From contig NZ_VOPL01000001.1 in NCBI RefSeq assembly GCF_007993065.1, positions 434,001 through 498,000 on the forward strand: a DNA stretch of 64,000 bases, read 5' to 3'. The position numbers were made by a program, and so were the translations under genes. The number at the start of each line of letters is the position of its first letter. The first letter of the stretch is position 1. Source of the DNA: Paracoccus aurantiacus. GTDB lineage: Bacteria; Pseudomonadota; Alphaproteobacteria; Rhodobacterales; Rhodobacteraceae. This document shows, piece by piece, positions 30,991 through 39,088 of this stretch. Below the pieces are notes generated by a model. It was given only the letters and a program-made list of their open reading frames with translations, was not told the origin of the DNA and did no database searches.

Positions 30991-31348
30991 ATGCGACGAC
31001 CTTGCCGGCAAGCTTCCTCGTCCCCGGCATGACGGGTTGCGGCGCGGTTTCGGCCGCGACGCGCAGCTCTGCAAGCAGCGCGATGATAAGCCTGACATGC
31101 CGGTGCAGGTCGTAATCGGCACGGCTCTCGCGCCTCGCATCATTCATCGCGTCCTCTGCGGCGCGCAATTGCCGGATCGCGGACGGGTTGGCTGGCATGG
31201 TTTCGCGTCCCAGCAGGCGCGGCAGGTCGCGGGTGCGGTGCCACGCCCCCTGCCCCGCCTTTGCGGCACGAATCAAGCTGGCCGGACGGCGCAGCGGGGC
31301 GGGCGGTGCAGGCAGTGTGAAAACCGTCTGATCGGCAAAGAAACTCAT
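30950..31348 (-). CDS. DUF6477 family protein
   Basis: 132 residues. The N-terminal RRPASLIRAAKAGQGAWHRTRDLPRLLG and central RAAEDAMNDARRESRADYDLHRHVRLIIALLAE are typical of this small, basic Rhodobacterales family of unknown function. There is no signal peptide or membrane segment. AGGAGGAT precedes the ATG at 31348. It is divergent from the DUF6456 gene across a 211-bp intergenic region carrying a lux-box-like dyad. Confidence 0.75.
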   Translation of the reverse strand: MSFFADQTVFTLPAPPAPLRRPASLIRAAKAGQGAWHRTRDLPRLLGRETMPANPSAIRQLRAAEDAMNDARRESRADYDLHRHVRLIIALLAELRVAAETAPQPVMPGTRKLAGKVVAFSGRGTARPARHA

Positions 31349-31486
31349 CGCATATCCTCCTGAGTGCTGACGATGTGACGAGAGTCGCACAACTTATACG
31401 TGCGTTGCCAAATTCACGCTGCAACGTGCGACGCCGCAGGGATTCTTTAGGAATTGTTAGGAAATATGCAGTTCTGCTTAACCATC

Positions 31487-31506
31487 ACCTGTCCAAATCG
31501 ACAGGT
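31487..31506. promoter_or_regulatory. lux-box-like 20-bp dyad
   Basis: ACCTGT-N8-ACAGGT, extended to 7-bp arms ACCTGTC / GACAGGT. The outer six bases on each side and the 20-bp length equal the classical LuxR-type lux box. It is centred about 63 nt before the DUF6456 start and about 148 nt before the DUF6477 start. Binding by a LuxR homologue is inferred; no luxI or luxR gene is in the window. Confidence 0.45.
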
Positions 31507-31559
31507 ACAACTTACAGGCGAATCGCTGCCGATCTGCCTGACAGAGACAAGGGACGAAC

Positions 31560-32723
31560 ATGACCATAATGACGCCAGATTTCGGCATGGCCGGGACGGT
31601 TCTGCCCGCTGCGCAGGGGGGCGCGACGGGAGAGGCGACGGCCGGAACCGGGACAGCCATCGACGAAAATCTTGCCGACGATGCCCGGCTTTACCTGCGC
31701 CATGTCGAAGGCGGCGAATCGATCCGCGCGATTGCCCGCGATGCCGGATGCCATGCCTCGACGATCCTGCGCCGCATCCGCCGCTTCGAAAGCCGTCGCG
31801 ACGACCCGCTGGTCGATATCGCCCTTCAGAAGCTCGGGGCCGAGGCACCGCCCGAACGCACCGATCGCCGCCGCGAGGATCAGACCCGTCGCGTGTTGCG
31901 CAGGCTGGCCGAACCCGGCGCCGAGTTGATCGTCGCACCGGGTATGGACAAGGCGATCATCAGCCGGGGCGACATCCGCACGGCCATTCTCGACACCCGC
32001 CTGGCCGAGCAGTTTGCCCTGAACGGCTGGGTCGACCTGATCGCGAGTGGCAACCGGATGAGCCGCTATCACCTCAGCAATTCCGGCCGCAACGCGCTGC
32101 GCCGCCTTGGCCATGGCGGCTTGCCGCGCGCTGTCGATTTCGCCGATGCCGAACCCGTCGGCGGCCCGGCACGTCCTGACGGGATGGAGGAGGCGGCGGC
32201 CGGTTTCGATCACGCCGCACAGCATCGCGTATGGGGCGAGCGTGTGCTGACCGATCCCGAAGAGGAAAAGCCCCGGCGCATGCGCGTCAATCTGGCCGAA
32301 AGCCCGCTGCAGTTGCTGGCGCGCCGCCGCGACGGCCAGGGCAAGGCATTTCTCGCGCCAGAGCTTGTCTCGGCCGGAGAGATGCTGCGCGAGGATTTCG
32401 AACTGGCACAGATGGGTCCGCGCGTCACCCAGAACTGGGACCGGTTCATGACCTCTGGCATCGACGAATCCCTGCGGGGGGATCGTCACATTGGCGGATC
32501 GGACCGGGCGCGCACCCGCGTGGCCGAGGCGCTGCGAGAGCTTGGCCCCGGTATGGGCGATCTGGTCCTGCGAGTGTGCTGCTTTCTGGAAGGGCTGGAA
32601 ATGACCGAACGCCGCCTTGGCTGGTCGGCGCGGTCGGGCAAGGTGGTGCTGAAACTGGCGCTGGAACGGCTGGCGCGTCACTATGCCGACAGATACGGCC
32701 CCGGCGGCCCGCTGATCGGGTAA
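31560..32723 (+). CDS. DUF6456 domain protein with N-terminal helix-turn-helix
   Basis: 387 residues. Residues ~37-76 look like a helix-turn-helix (LYLRHVEGGESIRAIARDAGCHASTILRRIRRFE). The C-terminal ~150 residues form the DUF6456 domain (AESPLQLLARRRDGQGKAFL ... LREDFELAQMGPRVTQNWDRF ... RLGWSARSGKVVLKLALERLARHY), related to phage late-regulator-like domains. It is probably a DNA-binding regulator conserved in Rhodobacterales. GGGAC is the only weak Shine-Dalgarno; ATG 31569 is an alternative start. Confidence 0.8.
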   Translation: MTIMTPDFGMAGTVLPAAQGGATGEATAGTGTAIDENLADDARLYLRHVEGGESIRAIARDAGCHASTILRRIRRFESRRDDPLVDIALQKLGAEAPPERTDRRREDQTRRVLRRLAEPGAELIVAPGMDKAIISRGDIRTAILDTRLAEQFALNGWVDLIASGNRMSRYHLSNSGRNALRRLGHGGLPRAVDFADAEPVGGPARPDGMEEAAAGFDHAAQHRVWGERVLTDPEEEKPRRMRVNLAESPLQLLARRRDGQGKAFLAPELVSAGEMLREDFELAQMGPRVTQNWDRFMTSGIDESLRGDRHIGGSDRARTRVAEALRELGPGMGDLVLRVCCFLEGLEMTERRLGWSARSGKVVLKLALERLARHYADRYGPGGPLIG

Positions 32724-32735
32724 TCGCGCGAAATG

Positions 32736-32760
32736 GGCCGTCCGCAGGGGCGGCCTTTTC
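32736..32760 (+). terminator. Intrinsic terminator after the DUF6456 gene
   Basis: Stem GGCCGTCC / GGGCGGCC with one G-T pair, 4-nt loop, then TTTTC, 13 nt after the stop. Confidence 0.65.
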
Positions 32761-32812
32761 ATTTGTGCAGGCGGATGCGAGCGTGCCGCAAGTTCACAAT
32801 AGGCCGTTCTGA

Positions 32813-33225
32813 ATGTCGGAAAATACCATTTCCACTGTCGCGCGCATCCCCAGCGTGGACGAATACCTGCATCTGCGTCGCACTGCGGGCCTCAGTTCGT
32901 TTGCGGCCAAGGCAGCGGAAATCGGTCTGCCGCATAGCGTTTTCGGTGTTGTTGTCGAAGATGAAGGCCGTGCGATCGGCATGGGCCGGATCATTGGCGA
33001 TGGCGGCTGCTTCTTCCAGATCGTCGATATCGCCGTCGATCCCGCCTATCAGGGCAAGGGCTGGGCAAGCAGATCATGCGGGCGCTGATGGACCATATCG
33101 CAACCCTGCCGGAAAGTGCCTATGTCAGCCTGATCGCGGATGTGCCGGCGGACGGGCTGTATGCTCAATTCGGCTTTGTGCCGACCGCGCCGCGATCCGT
33201 CGGAATGGCCTATCGGCGCGCATAG
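32813..33225 (+). pseudogene. GNAT-family N-acetyltransferase, frameshifted
   Basis: The first frame reads through the acetyl-CoA region (FGVVVEDEGRAIGMGRIIGDGG ... DIAVDPAYQGKG) and then goes out of frame near 33061. The continuation GKQIMRALMDHIATLPESAYVSLIADVPADGLYAQFGFVPT is in the next frame and ends at 33225. Inserting one C after AAGGG at about 33061 restores the GNAT motif A QGKGLGKQIM and a 137-residue protein. It is either a recent one-base deletion or a sequencing error; the rest is intact. Confidence 0.8.
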
Positions 33226-33315
33226 GCGCATCTGCATATCAGCCCTGACCGGGACGCCGTTGATAACGCGGCGGAAACCGATTAACTCTGATCGTGACCC
33301 CGTCCAGAGGATGTC

Positions 33316-34284
33316 ATGACCGAACAGCCCCCTGCCCTTCGCGCGCTTGCCGAACGCGCCCGTCACCCGGAAAAGGCCCACCGCCCGGATCAGGCCCAGC
33401 CTAAAAAGCCGGACTGGATTCGCGTGAAGGCACCGACCTCGCAGGGCTACAAGGACACGCGCGACATCCTGCGCGAAAACAAGCTGTCCACCGTCTGCGA
33501 GGAAGCCGGCTGCCCCAATGTCGGCGAATGCTGGTCGCAGGGTCACGCCACCATGATGATCATGGGCGAGATCTGCACCCGCGGCTGTTCCTTCTGCAAT
33601 GTCATCACCGGCAAACCCAAGGCGCTCGACCCGTTCGAACCGGGCCGCGTCGCCCATGCCGTCCAGAAGCTTGGGCTGAAACACGTCGTTATCACCTCGG
33701 TCGACCGCGACGATCTGGACGATGGCGGGGCAGAACATTTTGCGCAGGTAATCCGCGCGATCCGCCACCGCTCACCCGGTTCGACGATCGAGGTGCTGAC
33801 CCCGGATTTCCTGAAATGCGGTCCGGAAGCGCTTGAAATCGTTGTCGAAGCCCGCCCTGACGTGTTCAACCACAACCTTGAGACCGTGCCCGGCCTTTAT
33901 CCGACCGTGCGGCCCGGCGCGCGCTATTTCCATTCGCTGCGGCTGCTGCAGCGGGTGAAGGAACTCGATCCGGCCATGTTCACCAAATCCGGCATCATGG
34001 TCGGTCTGGGCGAGGATCGTCAGGGCGTTTTGCAGGTCATGGATGACATGCGCGCGGCCGATGTGGATTTCATGACCATCGGTCAATATCTGCAACCGAC
34101 GCCGAAACATCACCGCGTGGACCGTTTCGTCACGCCCGAGGAGTTCAAGGGCTATGAAAAATCCGCCTTTGGCAAAGGCTTCCTGATGGTTTCGGCCACG
34201 CCCCTGACCCGGTCCAGCTATCACGCGGGCGACGATTTCGCGCAACTGCGCGAGGCGCGCCTGAATAAGCTGGGCCGTGCCTAG
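33316..34284 (+). CDS. lipA: Lipoyl synthase
   Basis: 322 residues. The radical-SAM cluster motif is C87-x3-C91-x2-C94 (CTRGCSFCN) and the auxiliary cluster motif is C61-x4-C66-x5-C72 ([12 protein letters not shown]); both are intact. It inserts sulfur into protein-bound octanoyl groups of 2-oxoacid dehydrogenases and GcvH. LipB is not encoded nearby. It is tail to tail with the hxlR-type gene, 3 nt apart. Confidence 0.97.
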   Translation: MTEQPPALRALAERARHPEKAHRPDQAQPKKPDWIRVKAPTSQGYKDTRDILRENKLSTVCEEAGCPNVGECWSQGHATMMIMGEICTRGCSFCNVITGKPKALDPFEPGRVAHAVQKLGLKHVVITSVDRDDLDDGGAEHFAQVIRAIRHRSPGSTIEVLTPDFLKCGPEALEIVVEARPDVFNHNLETVPGLYPTVRPGARYFHSLRLLQRVKELDPAMFTKSGIMVGLGEDRQGVLQVMDDMRAADVDFMTIGQYLQPTPKHHRVDRFVTPEEFKGYEKSAFGKGFLMVSATPLTRSSYHAGDDFAQLREARLNKLGRA

Positions 34285-34287
34285 GGC

Positions 34288-34674
34288 CTAGCGCACGGGC
34301 GGACGCCACCCCTCGGCGTCCCAGCGGCGCGCGACATCACCCAACCCATCCATTAGTGCGCGCAATTCCAGCCCGCGCGGGGTCAGGGAATAGGTGACCT
34401 GCGGCGGAATTGTCGCCGCCTGTTCGCGCAGCAGCAGCCCCGATGCCTCCAGCATCCGCAGCCTTTCGGTCAGCACCTTGGTCGAAATGCCCGGTATCAG
34501 CTTCTGCAGCGCGCCGAATCGCTGCGGGCCATTCTGATGCAGAACCCACAGCAAATAAGCCGTCCATTGCCCCGAAACGACGCCCAGCAAGCGCTCGACC
34601 GGGCAGCAGGAAACATTTTTTTCATTCAGGTCGCAGGCAGCTTTCACAGCAAATCTTTCGTGCGGGTAAGTCAC
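34288..34674 (-). CDS. HxlR-family transcriptional regulator
   Basis: 128 residues, a winged helix. CPVERLLGVVSGQWTAYLLWVLHQNGPQRFGALQKLIPGISTKVLTERLRMLEASGLLLRE is the standard HxlR/MarR-like fold with the recognition helix around STKVLTERL. C23 and C24 near the N-terminus could be redox-sensing, as in YodB-type members (inference). The start appears to be GTG at 34674, inside a palindrome that is probably its operator, suggesting autorepression. It is divergent from the flavodoxin-like quinone reductase, the likely target. Confidence 0.88.
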   Translation of the reverse strand: MTYPHERFAVKAACDLNEKNVSCCPVERLLGVVSGQWTAYLLWVLHQNGPQRFGALQKLIPGISTKVLTERLRMLEASGLLLREQAATIPPQVTYSLTPRGLELRALMDGLGDVARRWDAEGWRPPVR

Positions 34675-34706
34675 TTACCAAAAGGTGCCTACTTACCTTT
34701 CGAAAG
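34666..34706. promoter_or_regulatory. Putative HxlR operator region
   Basis: It contains the perfect dyad GTAAGT-C-ACTTAC (34666-34678), a second ACTTACC (34691-34697) and the palindrome CTTTCGAAAG (34697-34706) in the 74-bp divergent intergenic region. The repeated ACTTAC half-sites fit an HxlR-type dimer site controlling both genes. Confidence 0.55.
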
Positions 34707-34748
34707 TAAAGACCTCAGATTGCGTTCATCGATTGAAAGGAAGCGACC

Positions 34749-35333
34749 ATGACGAATATCGCAATCATCTATTTCAGCGGCTACGGCCATACCGCCAAAC
34801 TGGCCGAGGCCGTCATTCAGGGCGTTCGCGACGCAGGCGCCACCCCGGTCGAGATTCGCATCCCCGAAGATGGCGTCATCACCGATGCCGACTGGGCCGC
34901 GATCGAGGCCGCGGATGGGCTGATCTATGGCAGCCCGACCTATATGGGCAACGCCGCGTGGCAGTTCAAACGCTTCGCGGATGCCAGTTCGAAACTGTGG
35001 ATGAGGCAGGTACTCGCCGGCCGGGTCGCGGGCGGTTTCACCGTTTCTGCCAGCACAGTTGGCGACAAGGGCGAAACCATGTCCTGGCTGATGACCTTCG
35101 CGCAGCAGCACGGCCAGCTTTGGGCCGGGCCGGGAATGCTGCCCAGCAACACGCTGGCACATACCCCGGCAGACGCGAACTGGACCGGCTTTTCGACCGG
35201 ACTGCTGGCCATCGCACGCTCTGATTCCAGCACCGATCAGGGCCCTTATGCGGGCGATCTGGAAGCAGGCCGCCTTTACGGCAAGCGCATCGCCGAACTG
35301 GCCGCGCGCAACGCCCCGGCGATTGCCGCCTGA
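34749..35333 (+). CDS. Flavodoxin-fold NAD(P)H:quinone oxidoreductase (WrbA-like)
   Basis: 194 residues. The FMN phosphate loop is IIYFSGYGHTAKLAEAV at 5-21; GLIYGSPTYMGNAAWQFKRFAD and FTVSASTVGDKGETM form the other flavin contacts, as in WrbA and related type IV quinone reductases. It reduces quinones by two electrons, avoiding semiquinone stress. Divergent pairing with an HxlR-type repressor is a common arrangement for quinone- or electrophile-induced reductases. Confidence 0.85.
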   Translation: MTNIAIIYFSGYGHTAKLAEAVIQGVRDAGATPVEIRIPEDGVITDADWAAIEAADGLIYGSPTYMGNAAWQFKRFADASSKLWMRQVLAGRVAGGFTVSASTVGDKGETMSWLMTFAQQHGQLWAGPGMLPSNTLAHTPADANWTGFSTGLLAIARSDSSTDQGPYAGDLEAGRLYGKRIAELAARNAPAIAA

Positions 35334-35337
35334 ACGC

Positions 35338-35375
35338 AACGCGCCCGGCGGCACCCCCTTGCCGCCGGGCGCGTT
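35338..35375 (+). terminator. Strong hairpin after the quinone reductase gene
   Basis: A perfect 16-bp GC-rich stem (AACGCGCCCGGCGGCA and its complement) with a 6-nt loop, immediately after the stop codon and 23 nt before tRNA-Leu. It lacks a T-tract, so it may act as an mRNA-stabilising or rho-assisted end. Confidence 0.5.
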
Positions 35376-35398
35376 CCCCGTTATCGCTTTCCAACCTG

Positions 35399-35482
35399 GC
35401 CCGAGTGGCGGAATGGTAGACGCAGCGGATTCAAAATCCGCCGCCGCAAGGCATGCCGGTTCGAGTCCGGCCTCGGGTACCA
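35399..35482 (+). tRNA. tRNA-Leu (anticodon CAA)
   Basis: An 84-nt class II tRNA. The acceptor GCCCGAG pairs with CTCGGGT, followed by discriminator A and an encoded CCA (35480-35482). The anticodon stem GCGGA/TCCGC holds TTCAAAA, anticodon CAA at 35432-35434. A long variable arm (CGCCGCAAGGCAT region) and the T arm GCCGGTTCGAGTCCGGC are present. It reads UUG codons. Confidence 0.96.
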
Positions 35483-35516
35483 GCCAGTGAGATCCATCGC
35501 GCGTAAAGGAACAGTG

Positions 35517-35861
35517 ATGGCGATACGCGCCCTGCCCGCCCTCGGATTTCCGGTCCTGCTTCTGGCTGCCTGTGGGGATGACGGGATTGATTATCCGGCA
35601 CTTCTTCCGACCGATCAGGTTCTGGCAGAGCCGTCTATTCCCGGTCATGCGCAGATCGCCGCGGGCAGCCCCGATCAGGTGCGCTCGGATCTTGAAGCGG
35701 CGGGCCAAGCGCTGAACGTCTCGGCCGCAGAAGTCACCCAGCAGGATGTCGCTGACGAAGCGGCGCTGGAAGACCGTGCGGCCGCGCTGCGCCGACGCGC
35801 GCAGGCGCTTGCGGCGGAACCGGCGGACTGCGCCACGCCCGAGACGCCGGAAAGCTGCTGA
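35517..35861 (+). CDS. Small hypothetical lipoprotein
   Basis: 114 residues. The signal MAIRALPALGFPVLLLAAC has a lipobox LAAC (Cys19). The mature part is acidic/Ala-rich with a helical stretch (about 60-100, DVADEAALEDRAAALRRRAQAL) and ends with two cysteines (ADCATPETPESC). AAGGA precedes ATG 35517; an ATG-less extension upstream enters the tRNA region and is rejected. No family recognised. Confidence 0.75.
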   Translation: MAIRALPALGFPVLLLAACGDDGIDYPALLPTDQVLAEPSIPGHAQIAAGSPDQVRSDLEAAGQALNVSAAEVTQQDVADEAALEDRAAALRRRAQALAAEPADCATPETPESC

Positions 35862-35967
35862 CAGCAGACCGTCGCTGACTGCTGCAACAGCGCGCGGGCA
35901 CAAGCCGCTGACAGGATCGACATATCGCGCATGATCGAAGGCTGATTTTCGAGCTTGCGAGGCAAAT

Positions 35968-35991
35968 GAAAACGGGGGCCGAAGCCCCCGT
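35968..35991 (-). terminator. Intrinsic terminator of the TRAP permease operon
   Basis: On the minus strand ACGGGGGC-TTCG-GCCCCCGT followed by TTT, just after the stop at 35997. Confidence 0.8.
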
Positions 35992-35996
35992 ATCGC

Positions 35997-38177
35997 TCAG
36001 TTTGATGGCGCGGCCAGACCGGGCGGCGGCCCGGAAAGCGGGTCCGTGTCACCCGACATTCCACCCGATGACGCCGGCGCGTCCGATGCTGCCGGGGCCG
36101 GTGCTTCCGCAGCCGGTGCGCCGGCGGCAGGTGCATCCGCAGCCCCCGGCGCCTGGGGCGCCGGCGCGGTCGTCGCGCCCGGCGCGCTCAGCCCCGGCGG
36201 CAGGCCGCCCAACGGGTCCATACCGCCGCCGTTTGGCGCGGTCGTGCCACCCGGCGCGGCATCGGTGCCCGTGGCAGGCGCGCCGCCCGGCGCACCGAAG
36301 GGCGATCCAAGCCCGCCGAGAGAGCCGAACCCGCCATCGTTGCCACCCATCGGGATATTGATCTGGACATCCTGCATGTCCACCGGCGCGCCCTTGTAAT
36401 GCATCACAAGGCCCGGGAACAGGATCACCACACCGATCATCGCGATCTGGATGAAGACGAAAGGCACGGCACCCCAGTAGATCTGGCTTGACCTGATGCC
36501 CTCGATCGTGCGGCCGGTCACGCGATCCTGATAGGATGCGCGCGGGGCCACGGATCGCAGATAGAACAGGGCGAAGCCGAAGGGCGGGTGCATGAACGAC
36601 GTCTGCATGTTCACCGCAAGGATCACCCCGAACCAGATCAGGTCGATGCCAAGCGCCTCGGCTGCCGGAACCAGCAGAGGCACGATGATGAAGGCCAGTT
36701 CGAAGAAGTCGAGGAAGAAGGCCAGGAAGAACACCATCACCGACACGACGATCAGGAAGCCGTATTCGCCGCCCGGAAGCGAGGTCAGCAGATGTTCGAC
36801 CCACAGATGCCCGTTCACACCGTAGAAGGTCAGCGAGAAGACCCGCGCCCCGATCAGAATGAACATCACGAAGGCCGAAAGCCGCGTCGTGGATGCCAGC
36901 GCCTGCCGGATCACATCAAGGCTGAGCCGCCCTTTCATCGCCGACAGCACCAGCGCGCCGACCGCGCCCATCGCGCCGCCTTCGGTCGGGGTCGCCCAGC
37001 CAAGGAAGATCGTGCCAAGCACAAAGAACACCAACGCCAGCGGCGGCACCAGAACGATGACAACCTGTTGGGCAAGACGGCTGGTCATCCCGAAGGCATG
37101 CTCGTCCCGATGGGTGAAGTCGATGACCCCGCCAAGCAGCCGGATCAGCAGCGAATAGACCGCGAAGGCCAGAATCGCCGAGGCGAAGACCGTCACGATC
37201 AGCACGCCGACGCGCATATTCGTGTCGACCGTGTCCAGCCAGGGCAGGCTGTCGATGGTATGCAGGAAATACCAGCCCGCAAGCGCACCGATTGCCCCTG
37301 CGGCCACCTTCACGATAAAGCGCCAGCCCTCGCGGTCCGTCATGGCGATCAGATACATCGCCGCGACGCCCACCGCAGCGCCAAGGATATCGGCATTGTT
37401 CCCCTGCGAGGCCGACAGATAGTGATGCGCGCCGTAGAAGATGCCGACACCGACCAGAATCAGCACCAGCAGCGAGATCACCCCCGAACCGAGTGTCCGC
37501 GCCTCTTTCGGAAGGGCGGGCACCGCATTCGGACGGATGATCGACATCACGAAGATATAGCCAAGATAGATGCAGGTCAGCACCAGGCCGGGGATCAGCG
37601 CGCCCTTGTACATGTCGCCCACCGACCGGCCAAGCTGGTCGGCCATGACGATCAGCACCAGCGACGGCGGAATGATCTGCGCGAGAGTCCCTGATGCCGC
37701 GATCACCCCCGATGCCAGCCGCCGGTCATAGCCATATCGCAGCATGATCGGAAGCGAGATCAGCCCCATCGCGATGACCGAAGCCGCAACCACACCCGTC
37801 GTCGCCGCCAGCAGTGCACCGACGATGACGACCGCATAGGCAAGCCCGCCGCGCACAGGGCCGAACAACTGGCCGATCGTGTCCAGCAGATCCTCGGCCA
37901 TGCCGGATTTTTCCAGCAGGATGCCCATGAAGGTAAAGAATGGAATGGCAAGTAATGTCTCGTTCGACATCACCCCCCATAACCGGTCGGGCATCGTGCC
38001 AAGCAGGTTCCAGTCGAGATAGATCGAATCGGAAAGCGGGGCGAGTTCGACGCCGATCACGAAGAACAAAAGGCCGTTTGCGGCAAGCGCGAAGGCCACC
38101 GGATAGCCGAACAGCAGGAACAGGATCAGCGAAGCGAACATGATCGGCGCCATGTTCTGCGCAATAAGCTCCATCAT
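35997..38177 (-). CDS. TRAP transporter large permease (DctM type) with long disordered C-terminal tail
   Basis: 726 residues, much longer than the ~430 of typical DctM. The membrane part (~1-610, 14 or so hydrophobic segments) carries the TRAP signature regions (NETLLAIPFFTFMGILLEKSG, ASGTLAQIIPPSLVLIVMADQLG, LGWATPTEGGAMGAVGALVL). An insert at ~225-345 separates two halves, as in the mannitol/chloroaromatic-type subgroup. The last ~115 residues are Gly/Pro/Ala-rich and contain two copies of a DPL-x-G-x-PPGL-x-AP motif, one internal and one at the very end. The start overlaps the end of the small permease gene by 4 bp. Confidence 0.9.
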   Translation of the reverse strand: MMELIAQNMAPIMFASLILFLLFGYPVAFALAANGLLFFVIGVELAPLSDSIYLDWNLLGTMPDRLWGVMSNETLLAIPFFTFMGILLEKSGMAEDLLDTIGQLFGPVRGGLAYAVVIVGALLAATTGVVAASVIAMGLISLPIMLRYGYDRRLASGVIAASGTLAQIIPPSLVLIVMADQLGRSVGDMYKGALIPGLVLTCIYLGYIFVMSIIRPNAVPALPKEARTLGSGVISLLVLILVGVGIFYGAHHYLSASQGNNADILGAAVGVAAMYLIAMTDREGWRFIVKVAAGAIGALAGWYFLHTIDSLPWLDTVDTNMRVGVLIVTVFASAILAFAVYSLLIRLLGGVIDFTHRDEHAFGMTSRLAQQVVIVLVPPLALVFFVLGTIFLGWATPTEGGAMGAVGALVLSAMKGRLSLDVIRQALASTTRLSAFVMFILIGARVFSLTFYGVNGHLWVEHLLTSLPGGEYGFLIVVSVMVFFLAFFLDFFELAFIIVPLLVPAAEALGIDLIWFGVILAVNMQTSFMHPPFGFALFYLRSVAPRASYQDRVTGRTIEGIRSSQIYWGAVPFVFIQIAMIGVVILFPGLVMHYKGAPVDMQDVQINIPMGGNDGGFGSLGGLGSPFGAPGGAPATGTDAAPGGTTAPNGGGMDPLGGLPPGLSAPGATTAPAPQAPGAADAPAAGAPAAEAPAPAASDAPASSGGMSGDTDPLSGPPPGLAAPSN

Positions 38178-38821
38178 TTGCGCGTCCCCCGCCCATCGGC
38201 TTTGTCTGCATCAAGCTCGGTCAGCGGATGATCGGGCTCGGCGAAGCCCGATTCGGCGCGCAGTGCCTCGTCGATCTCCAGCGGCGCATGGTGTCCGCTG
38301 ATCGCGTGCTTGTCCTCGATCAGGCCGCGCATGACGGCAATTTTCTTGATGATTTCCGAGATGCCCTGAAAGAACAGCAGCACGAAGCCGATCAGCAGGA
38401 TCGCCTTCGCGGGCCACAGGATCAGCCCGCCTGCGCTGGACGACACTTCGCCCCGCGCGAATGACCGCATGGTCCAGGGATACAGGAAATAGACCATCAG
38501 GATCACGAAGGGCATCAGGAACAAGATATGCCCGATCAGGTCGATCCAGTGCTGAACCCGGCGCGACCACATCCCATAGACGAGGTCGATGCGGATATGT
38601 TCGTTTTCCAGAAGCGTGTAGGCGGCGGCACCCAGAAAGGCCGCGCCATACAGATACCATTGCAGTTCCAGCCACATGTTGGACGAGGTGCTGAACACCT
38701 TGCGCACGATGGCGTTCCCGGCGCTGACAAGCACTGCAAGCAGAATCAGCCAGGACACCGCCCGCCCGATCGTCGTGTTCATGCGGTCGATGCCGCGCGA
38801 CAGGGCCAAAAGGCCACTCAT
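38174..38821 (-). CDS. TRAP transporter small permease (DctQ type)
   Basis: 215 residues with four membrane helices (about 15-35, 48-70, 92-115, 135-160). The pattern SRGIDRMNTTIGRAVSWLILLAVLVSAGNAIVRKVF and LENEHIRIDLVYGMWSRRVQHWIDLIGHILFLMPF is typical of DctQ. The C-terminus is a longer charged cytoplasmic tail. ATG 38821 has GGAGGG 6 nt upstream. No DctP binding protein gene is adjacent, so the substrate is unknown; acids such as keto-acids or amino acids are usual. Confidence 0.9.
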   Translation of the reverse strand: MSGLLALSRGIDRMNTTIGRAVSWLILLAVLVSAGNAIVRKVFSTSSNMWLELQWYLYGAAFLGAAAYTLLENEHIRIDLVYGMWSRRVQHWIDLIGHILFLMPFVILMVYFLYPWTMRSFARGEVSSSAGGLILWPAKAILLIGFVLLFFQGISEIIKKIAVMRGLIEDKHAISGHHAPLEIDEALRAESGFAEPDHPLTELDADKADGRGTRK

Positions 38822-39088
38822 ATAGATCCCTCCCCGTGCGGCGGCCCTTTTTCGGTTTATAGCGGCCGCGCCAAACTTGATGTTTTGTAACCTTCCGCCG
38901 CGTCCGATCAACCCCTTGACGGGCACTCGGCGGGGTTTTTCGAAAGTCACACCCCGCAAAGCGTGCGGTGTCAGGGGGAAGCTGCCGTTACGTCATTGCG
39001 ACAAGGCTTGCCAGACGTTCGGTTTTGCCTAACCTTGCGCCATTCCGGCGCCGTCAGATGCGCCTCAGACAAATAGGGAGATTGCCCC

